Assembly (NCBI GenBank): GCA_013792075.1
Contig: VMSR01000095.1
Span: forward strand, 1-64,000
Origin: Desulfobacula sp.
Lineage (GTDB): Bacteria; Desulfobacterota; Desulfobacteria; Desulfobacterales; Desulfobacteraceae
Direction of reading: 5' to 3'
DNA length: 64,000 nucleotides
Part shown: positions 35,635-43,449 of the stretch, piece after piece
How positions within the stretch are numbered: the stretch's first letter is position 1
How the letters are laid out: every line of letters starts with the position of its first letter
Notes under the pieces: generated by a model
The model's database searches: none
Seen by the model: only the letters and a program-made list of their open reading frames with translations
What the model was told of the DNA's origin: nothing
Made by a program: the position numbers and the translations under genes

Positions 35635-36033
35635 TGATTCCTTTCCTTGTATCTTGTTTTGAAAGCGGCAATCAAAATTATTTTAATAATTTTCAAATAT
35701 TGGTGTTCATGTTGTCAACAACTTTTTATATATATGCTAATGACAATGGATAGCAAGGGCGAGGGTCAACATAATGGATATCCGCACCCTTGCTAAAGAA
35801 ATTTTCCAGTCGAAAAACAAAAATATTTTTCCCCAGAACGCTCAAGATTACAATTGATATTCTTGATACTTGAAAGTCCGGTGAAGGTAAAGAATAGGAT
35901 AATGATACTTGACTCCAGCACAAAGACTTTAGCCAGAAGTCTGGCGTCAATTTTTTATATATAAAACGCTATAGGGAAGTTCTTAAAATAGCTTATCAAT
36001 AATTTGGTTTAATCCTTTCCCAACATCAGCAAG
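35635..36033. other. Intergenic stretch
   Basis: About 400 bases between the ABC-3C operon and the DUF488/DUF5131 operon, both on the minus strand. It must carry the promoter of the latter. A 74-codon frame here has no family match. No hairpin of note. Confidence 0.45.
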
Positions 36034-37791
36034 CTAAAATGCAGGCATTTTAAACAACCGTCCATCATCTCCCCGATCATGCAACTCACGAATTATCTCA
36101 TCTTCCTTGAAATATTCCTTAGCCCCTTGGTCATTGGATGGAACATCACTGTCAAGAACTGAAACAATCAATTGTAAGTCATTCTTTTTCGATTCAGAAC
36201 GCCATAATTTTAAGATTCTTCTTTTAACCCGATCGTCAAGGCTTTCAAGCAATCCGTCATGGTAAACAAACCTATAAAACGATTCTTTTTTATGCAGAGA
36301 AAGAAGCATCAAATCAAATAAAGCCGCAAGAACCCTTTTGTAAGAAAACCCATCTGCGACAGAAGTCTGGTCCTTCAAGCCAATTTTAAATGAGGGGTTC
36401 CCTTCTTTGTTCATCTTCACAAAAAAGAAGGCTCCGATTCCCAAGACTTCGCCTTCATACTGGATAAAAAGTTCCACAGCTTTCAGCAGTTGTTCATTTC
36501 CACGAACACTTGTAAACGGTGCGATCTTTTTAGATAGTTCGTTTTTCTTTGCAATGGCATCATCCAGCCGACCATTAAGCGCCTCAGCCATATCGATTTT
36601 AGTCAACCTTTCTTTGAGGACAGCCATTCGAGCTTCTTCTGCGGCATACATTTTTTGAAGCGACTTGTATTTGTCAAACACCTTTTCCTCAAGGAGCATC
36701 TTGCTCAGCTTGGAAAGTGTTTCATTAAGACCGTTCAATTCAGATGAAATTTTTTCTCTTTTGGAAAGAAGATCCTTTTTTACTTTTTTTAAACGCTTTT
36801 TTCGTCCATCAGTCATTTGCTCATTAAGTTGTATTAACTCTTTATATGACTTTATCAACTTTTCCGGCATGTGGAATTCAATCTCATTATATATCTCAAG
36901 AATCTTATCCAAATCAAAATTGAATTCTGCTTTTAAAGATTTATTGATGGCTGAAATTCTCTGATCGTAAATATAGAGATTTCCATTAAGTTGAGAAATT
37001 TTTTCAGAAACATCATCAACAAGTTCCCTGTTGAGGTTTACATCAGCCTTCCTGAAATCAAATTGATCTAGTTCCTCCAACATTTTGGCAAGCGATGTTT
37101 CAATCTGTGCAATTTCCGCCTCGAGTCCCTGGGAGCTTACTTTCGGAAGATCTTTTAATTCTTTTATGGCGTTCTGTATATTTTCAACGTCTTTATTAAA
37201 TTCATATTTTGCTTTAACCAGATTTGAATCAATCCCTAAAAGGCCAGCTAAATAAGGTTTCCAATAAAGATCTCGTTCGCGAGAGGTGTTAACCTTGAAC
37301 GTCTCTTCATACTGGGACTGTTTCCTAAGACAATACCGGAGACCTTTTCTATAACTAAAACCCATTTTCATAATCTCGATAAGTGACAATATCTCATCAA
37401 GTTTGGTCTTGGCAGCCTCCAGACCCAATTTAGAATACTCCCAGTCTGTCTCTTTTAAGGACAGCAGATTTTCTTTATTCTGAGAGGTATGCAAATAAAT
37501 TTTTTCATTTGGTGACCGACGAATTGTAATGAAAGAATTTTGAGAAATTTGCAATTCAAGGTAAAAAATAAACTCTTTAAAAACATCTTTGTTCAGAAAG
37601 AATTCGGCGCCTGGTTGTTTGAGCAACATATAATCAATCAGTTCGACCAGAAGTGTTTTCCCCAAACTGTGAGAATCTTTTTTTTCCAGGCCTTTTGTTA
37701 CGCTGGCAAAAATTACATTTAATCCGGTTCTGAAACAAATTTCAGGGAATATCTTCTCATTATTAGAATATAATTTCGACAATCTCAGCAT
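36034..37791 (-). CDS. DUF2326-type ATPase of an ABC-3C-like system
   Basis: A 585-residue SMC/ABC-type ATPase. It opens with MLRLSKLYSN...GLNVIFASV and the non-standard P-loop-like HSLGKTLLVELIDYML, followed by long coiled-coil segments (about 190-420) and the end VADGFSYKRVLAALFDLMLL with LQLIVSVLDSD, the layout of DUF2326 proteins. It is the third gene of an operon with a small middle component and a CTD protein, which matches the reported ABC-three-component arrangement linked with phage defence. Overlap with the middle gene is seven bases. Effector action is not evident. Confidence 0.75.
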   Translation of the reverse strand: MLRLSKLYSNNEKIFPEICFRTGLNVIFASVTKGLEKKDSHSLGKTLLVELIDYMLLKQPGAEFFLNKDVFKEFIFYLELQISQNSFITIRRSPNEKIYLHTSQNKENLLSLKETDWEYSKLGLEAAKTKLDEILSLIEIMKMGFSYRKGLRYCLRKQSQYEETFKVNTSRERDLYWKPYLAGLLGIDSNLVKAKYEFNKDVENIQNAIKELKDLPKVSSQGLEAEIAQIETSLAKMLEELDQFDFRKADVNLNRELVDDVSEKISQLNGNLYIYDQRISAINKSLKAEFNFDLDKILEIYNEIEFHMPEKLIKSYKELIQLNEQMTDGRKKRLKKVKKDLLSKREKISSELNGLNETLSKLSKMLLEEKVFDKYKSLQKMYAAEEARMAVLKERLTKIDMAEALNGRLDDAIAKKNELSKKIAPFTSVRGNEQLLKAVELFIQYEGEVLGIGAFFFVKMNKEGNPSFKIGLKDQTSVADGFSYKRVLAALFDLMLLSLHKKESFYRFVYHDGLLESLDDRVKRRILKLWRSESKKNDLQLIVSVLDSDVPSNDQGAKEYFKEDEIIRELHDRGDDGRLFKMPAF

Positions 37792-38036
37792 GCTGCTACC
37801 GATTTCTTAAGAGAGACGACATCACTATCATTACAGTATTCAATCTTTCCGATAAGGAAAAGAAAGCTTATCGCCTGAGTTATGTCCAATTCATTAATTT
37901 CGGAATAGTTTTGGACAGCATACGCAAGGAGGTCGTCCAAAGTCGCCTCATTTCTTTGCAGTAAACAATCAATGATTTGAGCAGTTACATTGATAAGGCA
38001 ATAATTCAAGTTCATAAATCGGTGGGGTTCGAGCAT
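37785..38036 (-). CDS. ABC-3C middle-component-like protein
   Basis: An 83-residue protein beginning MLEPHRFMNLNYCLINVTAQII and ending in AISFLFLIGKIEYCNDSDV, which agrees with the small middle components (type 6) of ABC-3C systems: a winged-helix-like protein that joins the ATPase and the CTD protein. It overlaps both neighbours (25 bases upstream, 7 bases downstream), so the three are translated as one unit. Confidence 0.7.
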   Translation of the reverse strand: MLEPHRFMNLNYCLINVTAQIIDCLLQRNEATLDDLLAYAVQNYSEINELDITQAISFLFLIGKIEYCNDSDVVSLKKSVAAC

Positions 38037-38629
38037 ATATTTTCCCCTTGTGTTTTTTTACCGATCAAACAACTTGCATATAAATAATAAAAAACCAAAT
38101 TCACCACCGTTTCCTTGCCTTTTAGTTGGTCATATTGTGAATCAATCAAGGCATCCTCAATATGCGATAACATTTTTTCAAATGTATCATAGTCTGACCT
38201 ATTTATAAAGATTTTGTGATTCAGCGAACTGGCAATATTACCAATTTTTTTCTGTAAATCCTCGTTCTCGCGAAGCTTTAAAAATTTATCAAATTCATTA
38301 AAATATGGCTCAAAATGAACGGCAACCAATCCGTCATAAAAGGACTGAGTAAGTCCATTGATTTTGTTTTTTTCTTCAACATCCACACTGGTAAAATCAG
38401 TTGCGTTTTTATTAATCTGCTTCGTAACCTTATCGATACTGACTATTACATCCCGCAAGCTATTGGGATCAAATGTTATGCTCCCGACATGTGTTTTAAC
38501 AAGATTTTTATAATCTGGATCTTTCAGGTGTATGTGTTTGTGTTCGCTTTGATCAATTTTTACAGTCTGGGTACCATTTGCTCCCATCCCTTTTTTTTGA
38601 TTAATGTTTATCTCAGATTTATTTTTCAT
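38012..38629 (-). CDS. ABC-3C CTD-type protein
   Basis: A 205-residue protein. The front (SEININQKKGMGANGTQTVKI) is a short beta-rich motif also found in the 64-residue membrane protein encoded upstream. The end (FEPYFNEFDKFL... VVNLVFYYLYASCLIGKK) matches the C-terminal domain found in ABC-3C systems. The ATG at 38629 lies inside the end of the upstream gene, so coupling replaces a ribosome site. Its function in the complex is probably target sensing or effector coupling; that is not shown by the sequence. Confidence 0.7.
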   Translation of the reverse strand: MKNKSEININQKKGMGANGTQTVKIDQSEHKHIHLKDPDYKNLVKTHVGSITFDPNSLRDVIVSIDKVTKQINKNATDFTSVDVEEKNKINGLTQSFYDGLVAVHFEPYFNEFDKFLKLRENEDLQKKIGNIASSLNHKIFINRSDYDTFEKMLSHIEDALIDSQYDQLKGKETVVNLVFYYLYASCLIGKKTQGENICSNPTDL

Positions 38630-38813
38630 TTTTATCAATTTGGCTATTGATTATTTTAACTTTTTGATCGCCTTTTGAAAAAGGGCCAATTTTTTGATTT
38701 ATATGGATTTTATTTTTCTTTGTTTTATGGGTTTTAATGATTTGAAGAACCCCAATAAAAGTGGCTATAATAATTCCGATTATTGTGATCCAATTACCGG
38801 CAGACAATTCCAT
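38619..38813 (-). CDS. 64-residue membrane protein with INQK motif
   Basis: One N-terminal membrane helix (NWITIIGIIIATFIGVLQII, residues 6-25), then a basic linker and the motif HINQKIGPFSKGDQKVKI. The same INQK-G-(x)-G-Q-VKI pattern opens the ABC-3C CTD protein. It overlaps that gene by eleven bases and is first in the operon. It may anchor the system at the membrane through the shared motif. This is a candidate fourth component not part of the standard three. Confidence 0.65.
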   Translation of the reverse strand: MELSAGNWITIIGIIIATFIGVLQIIKTHKTKKNKIHINQKIGPFSKGDQKVKIINSQIDKNEK

Positions 38814-39608
38814 TTGGCCTCCAGCGATCAGAAAAAAGTGATTAAAAAAACGCTTCCCTGACGATTAGTAAATAACAGGAGTGACGTCAAGGAATAAGTA
38901 TTATCTTATTATAAATATTGATTCCTTCAATTTTTTATTTTTTTTGTAAATAGGCAATTATAACTTCACAAATTTTGAGTCCATTAGTTCTTTTTTTTAT
39001 CCGAAAAAGAAAGTATGACTTTTTCCATTCATTATTGTGGATTCAATTTTAGTAAAAATCTGTTTTGATTTTTCATAGTATCTTAAAGATTACATACCGT
39101 GGGCTATGTCTATCAATCCGGTCTTTGAATTATGGCGGTTTTTCCCAAACTCAAAAGTCAACCATACTTGCAACAAGCCTTGATAAAAATTTTCAATGAA
39201 AATTGTTCAGCTTTGCATCGGTATCTTTAATATTTCAATCAGCGGACTCTATCTATACATCCGCTCATATACTCCCCCAAAAGCATTGAAGTTACTTCCT
39301 GCAATTTTTAACAGATCATCATTTCATATCCAGTCAAATCGCCTTTTTCAATAATATACAACTCAAATCCATAACACAGCGGCCCGGTGCTGTGAGTGGC
39401 CAATTTTTACAGTTTGAAAAGAAATCCGATCTCAAAAAAAAATTTGTACCCAAAATCCCAAAATATACCCTCAAATCCTCCCAAATACCTCCAAAATCAC
39501 CCAAAAATCCATTTAAAACAGCCACAACTATATATATAAATAACTATAGAAACCTATCCAACCTGCCATTTTTAACCCCAAAACCCAATCCAAAAAGGAG
39601 ACTCAATA
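38814..39608. other. Divergent intergenic region with G-free tract
   Basis: About 795 bases between the ABC-3C operon (minus) and the 39609 operon (plus). From about 39446 to 39546 the plus strand has no G at all, and short CCC or CC runs separated by A/T give GGG/GG runs on the other strand. Reading frames at 39334-39525 and 39392-39685 reflect this bias and are not credited. The promoters of both operons must lie here. Confidence 0.5.
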
Positions 39609-39833
39609 ATGGAACTTTTAACAAACCCCTGGTTTATTGTATTCACAGGGATCAACATTGCGGCCCTGATCTACCTGGCCATTAAATTTCGTTACAAATC
39701 AAAAAAAGAACCCCTTCTCTTTGAAAAACTCAGAGATGCAGGCATCTTTCCAACGCTCAGAATCCCACCCAAATCATCTGACCTGGAAGGAGGTGATCCA
39801 GAAAACTGCAACCCAAGCAACGATAACACTTAA
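39609..39833 (+). CDS. Small membrane protein
   Basis: A 74-residue protein with one membrane helix near the N-terminus (WFIVFTGINIAALIYLAI, residues 8-25), then a basic segment and a hydrophilic tail. ATG with AAGGAG. It heads the plus-strand block that leads into ssb. No family recognised. Confidence 0.55.
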   Translation: MELLTNPWFIVFTGINIAALIYLAIKFRYKSKKEPLLFEKLRDAGIFPTLRIPPKSSDLEGGDPENCNPSNDNT

Positions 39834-39861
39834 CCCATAACCAAAAAAGGAAAAACGCCTA

Positions 39862-40898
39862 TTGAAAAAACACCTGTCTAAACTTTTAATACTTTTATTT
39901 GTAATACTCTTGATGATTTCATCGGGAACCACACTGTTTATTCAAATCACCGGATCTCAGTTTGATCCCATCCAAAAAATTCAAGAGTTACAATCCCAGA
40001 ATCGCCGGGATGAGGCACTTGACCTGGTTCAATTCTATGAAGAAAACAACACCATTGATCCTCAAAAGTTAAAAGAACTCAAAGAGGGCCTTGAATACAC
40101 TCTTGCTGAGAAATTCAAATCAATTGTGGATGGTGCCATAACAGGAAGAGTCTACGACACATTTTCAGGGATTGGTGCCATAGGATCTGACCTTACTTTA
40201 TATGGTGATATCCGGGATCTTGGGATACAATCCTGGCGATATTTAAGGGATGAAAAAACAGATGTAATCGTTGCTGTTTTGTCCGGCATCGGTATCATTC
40301 TTTCAGCTAAACCATTCGCTGATGTCATTGCATCTTACGTGAAAAATACGGTAAAATATCTCCGAAATTTTTCAATGATTAATCATGGCGGCATCCTTCA
40401 AAAATTATTAAAAGGAAAGCTTACCCTGGAAGAATCAAAGCTGGTTTTCAACCTGTTAAAAAAAACGAATGGTCTATCCCCCGCACCACAGCAATTCTAT
40501 CCCATATCCGCAGCATAAAACATCTTGAATCAGCCGCAGAAATAATCACAAAATTTAAGGGTGCCGGCAGAGCTTTTATCAGTCTTACAGGAGAGGTAGG
40601 GATATCCTTATATTCAACCATCCCAAAATCGCTAAGAGCTATATATTTAAAAGGGTTCTTAAAGAACCCTATAGCATTTGCAGGACTCACCAGGTCGCAT
40701 TTCATCATCCATACTTTAAAGATTTTAAAGAAGTATTCCCTATCCGGGGTGATGGTGCCAATTATGGGATTGTTTCTCATCCTATCTTTATTCCCGCCAT
40801 ATGTAACAGCAGTGATTTTCATTTTATCTGCCGGATATCTGGCGTTTATCATATCAAGAAAACTCAAATCAAAAACAGGAGGACAAAAAGTATGTTGA
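39862..40898 (+). CDS. Membrane protein with internal frameshift
   Basis: The first frame (TTG at 39862 to TAA at 40518) gives 218 residues with an N-terminal membrane helix (LLILLFVILLMISSG). The downstream sequence to 40898 encodes another 130 residues in the -1 frame, including a C-terminal membrane pair (MVPIMGLFLILSLFPPY, AVIFILSAGYLAFIIS). The frames meet at a run of eight A (around 40456-40463, TTA AAA AAA ACG), after which the -1 frame reads NEWSIPRTTAILSHIRS. The end overlaps the ssb start by seven bases. It is either a programmed -1 frameshift on A-AAA-AAA, a broken gene or a sequencing error. Function unknown. Confidence 0.65.
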
Positions 40899-41233
40899 AT
40901 CAAACTGTATTAACCGGCAACTTAGGCCAGGACCCTGAAGTATTCTTTACATCCGAAGGGAACCCTATCGCTAAGTTTTCACTGGCATTCAGGGCATCCA
41001 AAAAGAAAACAGCATGGATCAAAGTCGTTTGTTTTGGACGTCTGGCAGAGATCACTGAAAAGTATCTGCATTCCGGAGCAAGAGTCGGGATTATCGGAAC
41101 CCTGGATGAAAACACATGGGAAACAGATGAAGGGGTTAAGAAAAGCTCATTTCAATTAATCTGCAATTCCCTGGAGTTCATCAAAACAGACAGGAGGGGT
41201 TTTGAAAACGATGAAGACGGAACCCCGTTTTAA
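40892..41233 (+). CDS. ssb: Single-stranded DNA-binding protein
   Basis: A 113-residue SSB with the OB-fold opening LNQTVLTGNLGQDPEVFFT and the acidic tip DEDGTPF, which matches the SSB C-terminal motif used to recruit partners. It is shorter than chromosomal SSB (about 160-180), as often seen in plasmids and phages. It overlaps the membrane-protein gene and lies 29 bases before the SWIM gene. ATG has CAGGAGG. Confidence 0.93.
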   Translation: MLNQTVLTGNLGQDPEVFFTSEGNPIAKFSLAFRASKKKTAWIKVVCFGRLAEITEKYLHSGARVGIIGTLDENTWETDEGVKKSSFQLICNSLEFIKTDRRGFENDEDGTPF

Positions 41234-41262
41234 ATAACCATTAAATATCAGGAGAAATCACA

Positions 41263-42261
41263 ATGACCGCAAAAGAAATTCAAGCAAGAAACATGAAAGC
41301 TGACCAGTTAAAGGTTCTGCAGAGCGAAGACGGACAATTCTTTGTGGAGAGCAGCAAGGGTAAGATCCTCTATAATATTGTAATGGCTGAAAACTTCAAG
41401 TCATGCACCTGCGGAGATTACGCCAAGAACCATAAAACAGATCCTGCATTTGTCTGCAAGCATATCCTGGCTGTTGAAAACTCAGCCCCTGGTGAGGATG
41501 TTGAATCTGCCAAATTCCTGGAAAAGAATATTCCAAAGCTCAAAGAGGGGTTTATTAAAAACATTAAGGGAAAGGATTTTGTTTTGTACGCCGGGGTATT
41601 GGATCTTGCCAATCAAAGGGGATTATTGAAGCTTGAAGTCCAGCTGATCCAGTTCCCGACAAAAGAAAACGGGCATGAAGCCATCTGTCGTGCTGTGGCT
41701 GAAGGTAAAAGCGGAGAAGTCTTCTCAGATATCGGGGATGCAAATCCAACCAACTGCACTGAAATGATTTCAAAACATTTGATCCGGATGGCCAGCACCC
41801 GTGCCAAAGGTCGAGCACTCAGGGATATGTGCAACATTGGTATTGCCTGTCTTGAAGAACTCAGTGACCTGGATGATGTGATTGGTTCCGGATCTGCTAA
41901 AAAGGTTGTCCAGAAACCTCCGGCAACTCCGGCAACAGCGACTAAACCAAAACCTGCAGCACCTAAAAAGGAAATCGAAGAAAAGAAACCTGAGCCCAAA
42001 GCAGAAAAAGCACCCCAGCCCGCTGCAAAGGTAACTCCAACAGCAGAAGTCCCAAATGAGACTAAAGCAAAGGAAGGAAACCAGGACACACCTTCCATGA
42101 GTGAAGCCCAGCAGCGTGCCATTTACAATTTGAGCCGGCGCCGGGGTATCTCGATTGAAGACCTGGGGAATCTGGTCATGGAAGATTTTGGCACCACGCT
42201 AGAGAAATTATCTTCTGCAGATGCCTCAACTTTTATCAGGACACTCCAGCAAGCAGCTTAA
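41263..42261 (+). CDS. SWIM zinc-finger protein of the element
   Basis: A 332-residue protein. Residues about 25-70 form a SWIM finger (CTCGDYAKNHKTDPAFVCKH, CxC-x(n)-CxH). The middle (ICRAVAEGKSGEVFSDIGDANP... MASTRAKGRALRDMCNIG) matches a domain seen in phage and plasmid recombination/annealing accessory proteins. A linker of P, A and K and a C-terminal helical domain follow. Between ssb and a Cas4/RecB-like nuclease, a recombination role is likely. ATG with AGGAG. Confidence 0.75.
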   Translation: MTAKEIQARNMKADQLKVLQSEDGQFFVESSKGKILYNIVMAENFKSCTCGDYAKNHKTDPAFVCKHILAVENSAPGEDVESAKFLEKNIPKLKEGFIKNIKGKDFVLYAGVLDLANQRGLLKLEVQLIQFPTKENGHEAICRAVAEGKSGEVFSDIGDANPTNCTEMISKHLIRMASTRAKGRALRDMCNIGIACLEELSDLDDVIGSGSAKKVVQKPPATPATATKPKPAAPKKEIEEKKPEPKAEKAPQPAAKVTPTAEVPNETKAKEGNQDTPSMSEAQQRAIYNLSRRRGISIEDLGNLVMEDFGTTLEKLSSADASTFIRTLQQAA

Positions 42262-42286
42262 ACATTAATCAATTACAATTCGTAAG

Positions 42287-42329
42287 GGGATAAGGTTCAC
42301 TGAGCATGGGTGGATCTTATCCCTTTTTT
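42287..42329 (+). terminator. Leader hairpin before the nuclease gene
   Basis: GGGATAAG / CTTATCCC perfect stem with a 21-base loop and seven T. The GGAGG ribosome site of the next gene follows at once. Confidence 0.7.
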
Positions 42330-42346
42330 TATGGAGGGCACTTATA

Positions 42347-43159
42347 ATGGTTTTAAGTGAACTGAGACAAACAGAGCATTTAAGCGCCAGCAGTATTGGC
42401 ACTTATGTGGAATGCTCTCTGCTGTATAAATTCTCAAAAATAGACAAGATCCCCATGGAACAAAAATCAGATGCTATGGAGTTCGGTTCTGCAATCCATG
42501 GAACCCTGGAGGAGTATTACCTGGAAAAAATGATGGGTGAGATATTGCTGCTCAAGGATATCCACGAAACCTTTGAAAAGATATGGACAAGGATCGCTGA
42601 AAACAAAATTGACATTGGATATTCCAAAGATCATGACTTCAAATCCATGGCGCTTATGGGTAAGGATCTTCTGACCATCTGGTACAATAAACTTCCCAGT
42701 GACAGCTATCGTATTCTCGGGATCGAAGAGGCATTCAGCTTTTATCTGCCCGGTATTCCCATCCCGTTCATCGGCGCCATAGATCTTATTGAAGAAGATC
42801 CATCCGGAACAATCATTGTGACGGACCATAAAACTTCAGCAAGGGCCTATTCAATTGACGAAGTTGACCAGAACCAACAGCTTACTTTATATCAAATGGC
42901 TGTGCGTGACAAAGGCTTCAGGGATCGTGAAATATTATTGAAGTTTGACACCCTGATTAAAACCAAAACCCCGAAGTTTGAGCAGTATTGGACCACCCGT
43001 TCTGAACTGGATGAGCATAGATTGATTCGAAAAGCTGTCCAGGTATGGGATGGAATTTCTAAGCAGGTTTTCATCCCCAACGACACATCATGGAAATGTA
43101 AGAACTGTTCATACAAGACCGCCTGTAATGAATGGTTCAATGAAAGGAGTGCAGCATGA
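42347..43159 (+). CDS. PD-(D/E)XK nuclease, Cas4/RecB-like
   Basis: A 270-residue nuclease. Motifs are LSASSIGTYVECSLLYKF at the start, FGSAIHGTLEEYY, GAIDLIEEDPSG then IIVTDHKTSA (the D...DxK catalytic set), QLTLYQMA (the Q-x3-Y motif), and the final CKNCSYKTACNEW. With C27-like cysteine near the start these three cysteines can hold a 4Fe-4S cluster as in Cas4 and AddB. It forms an operon with a small protein and a UvrD helicase, so end resection and recombination is its probable role. Confidence 0.85.
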   Translation: MVLSELRQTEHLSASSIGTYVECSLLYKFSKIDKIPMEQKSDAMEFGSAIHGTLEEYYLEKMMGEILLLKDIHETFEKIWTRIAENKIDIGYSKDHDFKSMALMGKDLLTIWYNKLPSDSYRILGIEEAFSFYLPGIPIPFIGAIDLIEEDPSGTIIVTDHKTSARAYSIDEVDQNQQLTLYQMAVRDKGFRDREILLKFDTLIKTKTPKFEQYWTTRSELDEHRLIRKAVQVWDGISKQVFIPNDTSWKCKNCSYKTACNEWFNERSAA

Positions 43160-43449
43160 GCAAACAAGAAATTAGTGCTATCCAGGATTTTTTGACCATA
43201 ACCAAGGAAGATGAAAACAGAAAGCACCAGATTGTGAATATTGAATTAATGTTACGGTGCCATCCCCCTTCTGCAGTTATCAACTTTCTCAATGGCCTTC
43301 ATGGAGAATATGCCAAAAAGCTGCAAAAAATCATCCGGGAAGATAGAACCTCATCCAGCTTGAATAAAATTGTGGCAACGAAATTCAGGATCAAGATGGC
43401 AATCAACTGCATCAAAAATGCGCATAAACAAGGAGGGCAGGCAGCATGA
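43156..43449 (+). CDS. Small protein between nuclease and helicase
   Basis: A 97-residue basic helical protein (SAVINFLNGLHGEYAKKLQKII), no known domain. Its ATG overlaps the stop of the nuclease gene and its own stop overlaps the UvrD start, so the three are tightly coupled. It may link the nuclease and the helicase. Confidence 0.7.
   Translation: MSKQEISAIQDFLTITKEDENRKHQIVNIELMLRCHPPSAVINFLNGLHGEYAKKLQKIIREDRTSSSLNKIVATKFRIKMAINCIKNAHKQGGQAA

Noticed and set aside
36034-37791. Simple SMC or RecN-like repair protein
   Set aside because: The P-loop-like site, size and three-gene overlap fit DUF2326/ABC-3C better than a repair protein.
39446-39546. CRISPR-like repeat array
   Set aside because: The CCC/A blocks are irregular, with no constant repeat or spacer length. 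No cas gene is nearby; the Cas4-like nuclease at 42347 sits in a recombination operon.
41613-42122. 169-codon frame opposite the SWIM gene
   Set aside because: An A/G/S-rich shadow of the P/A/K linker on the other strand.
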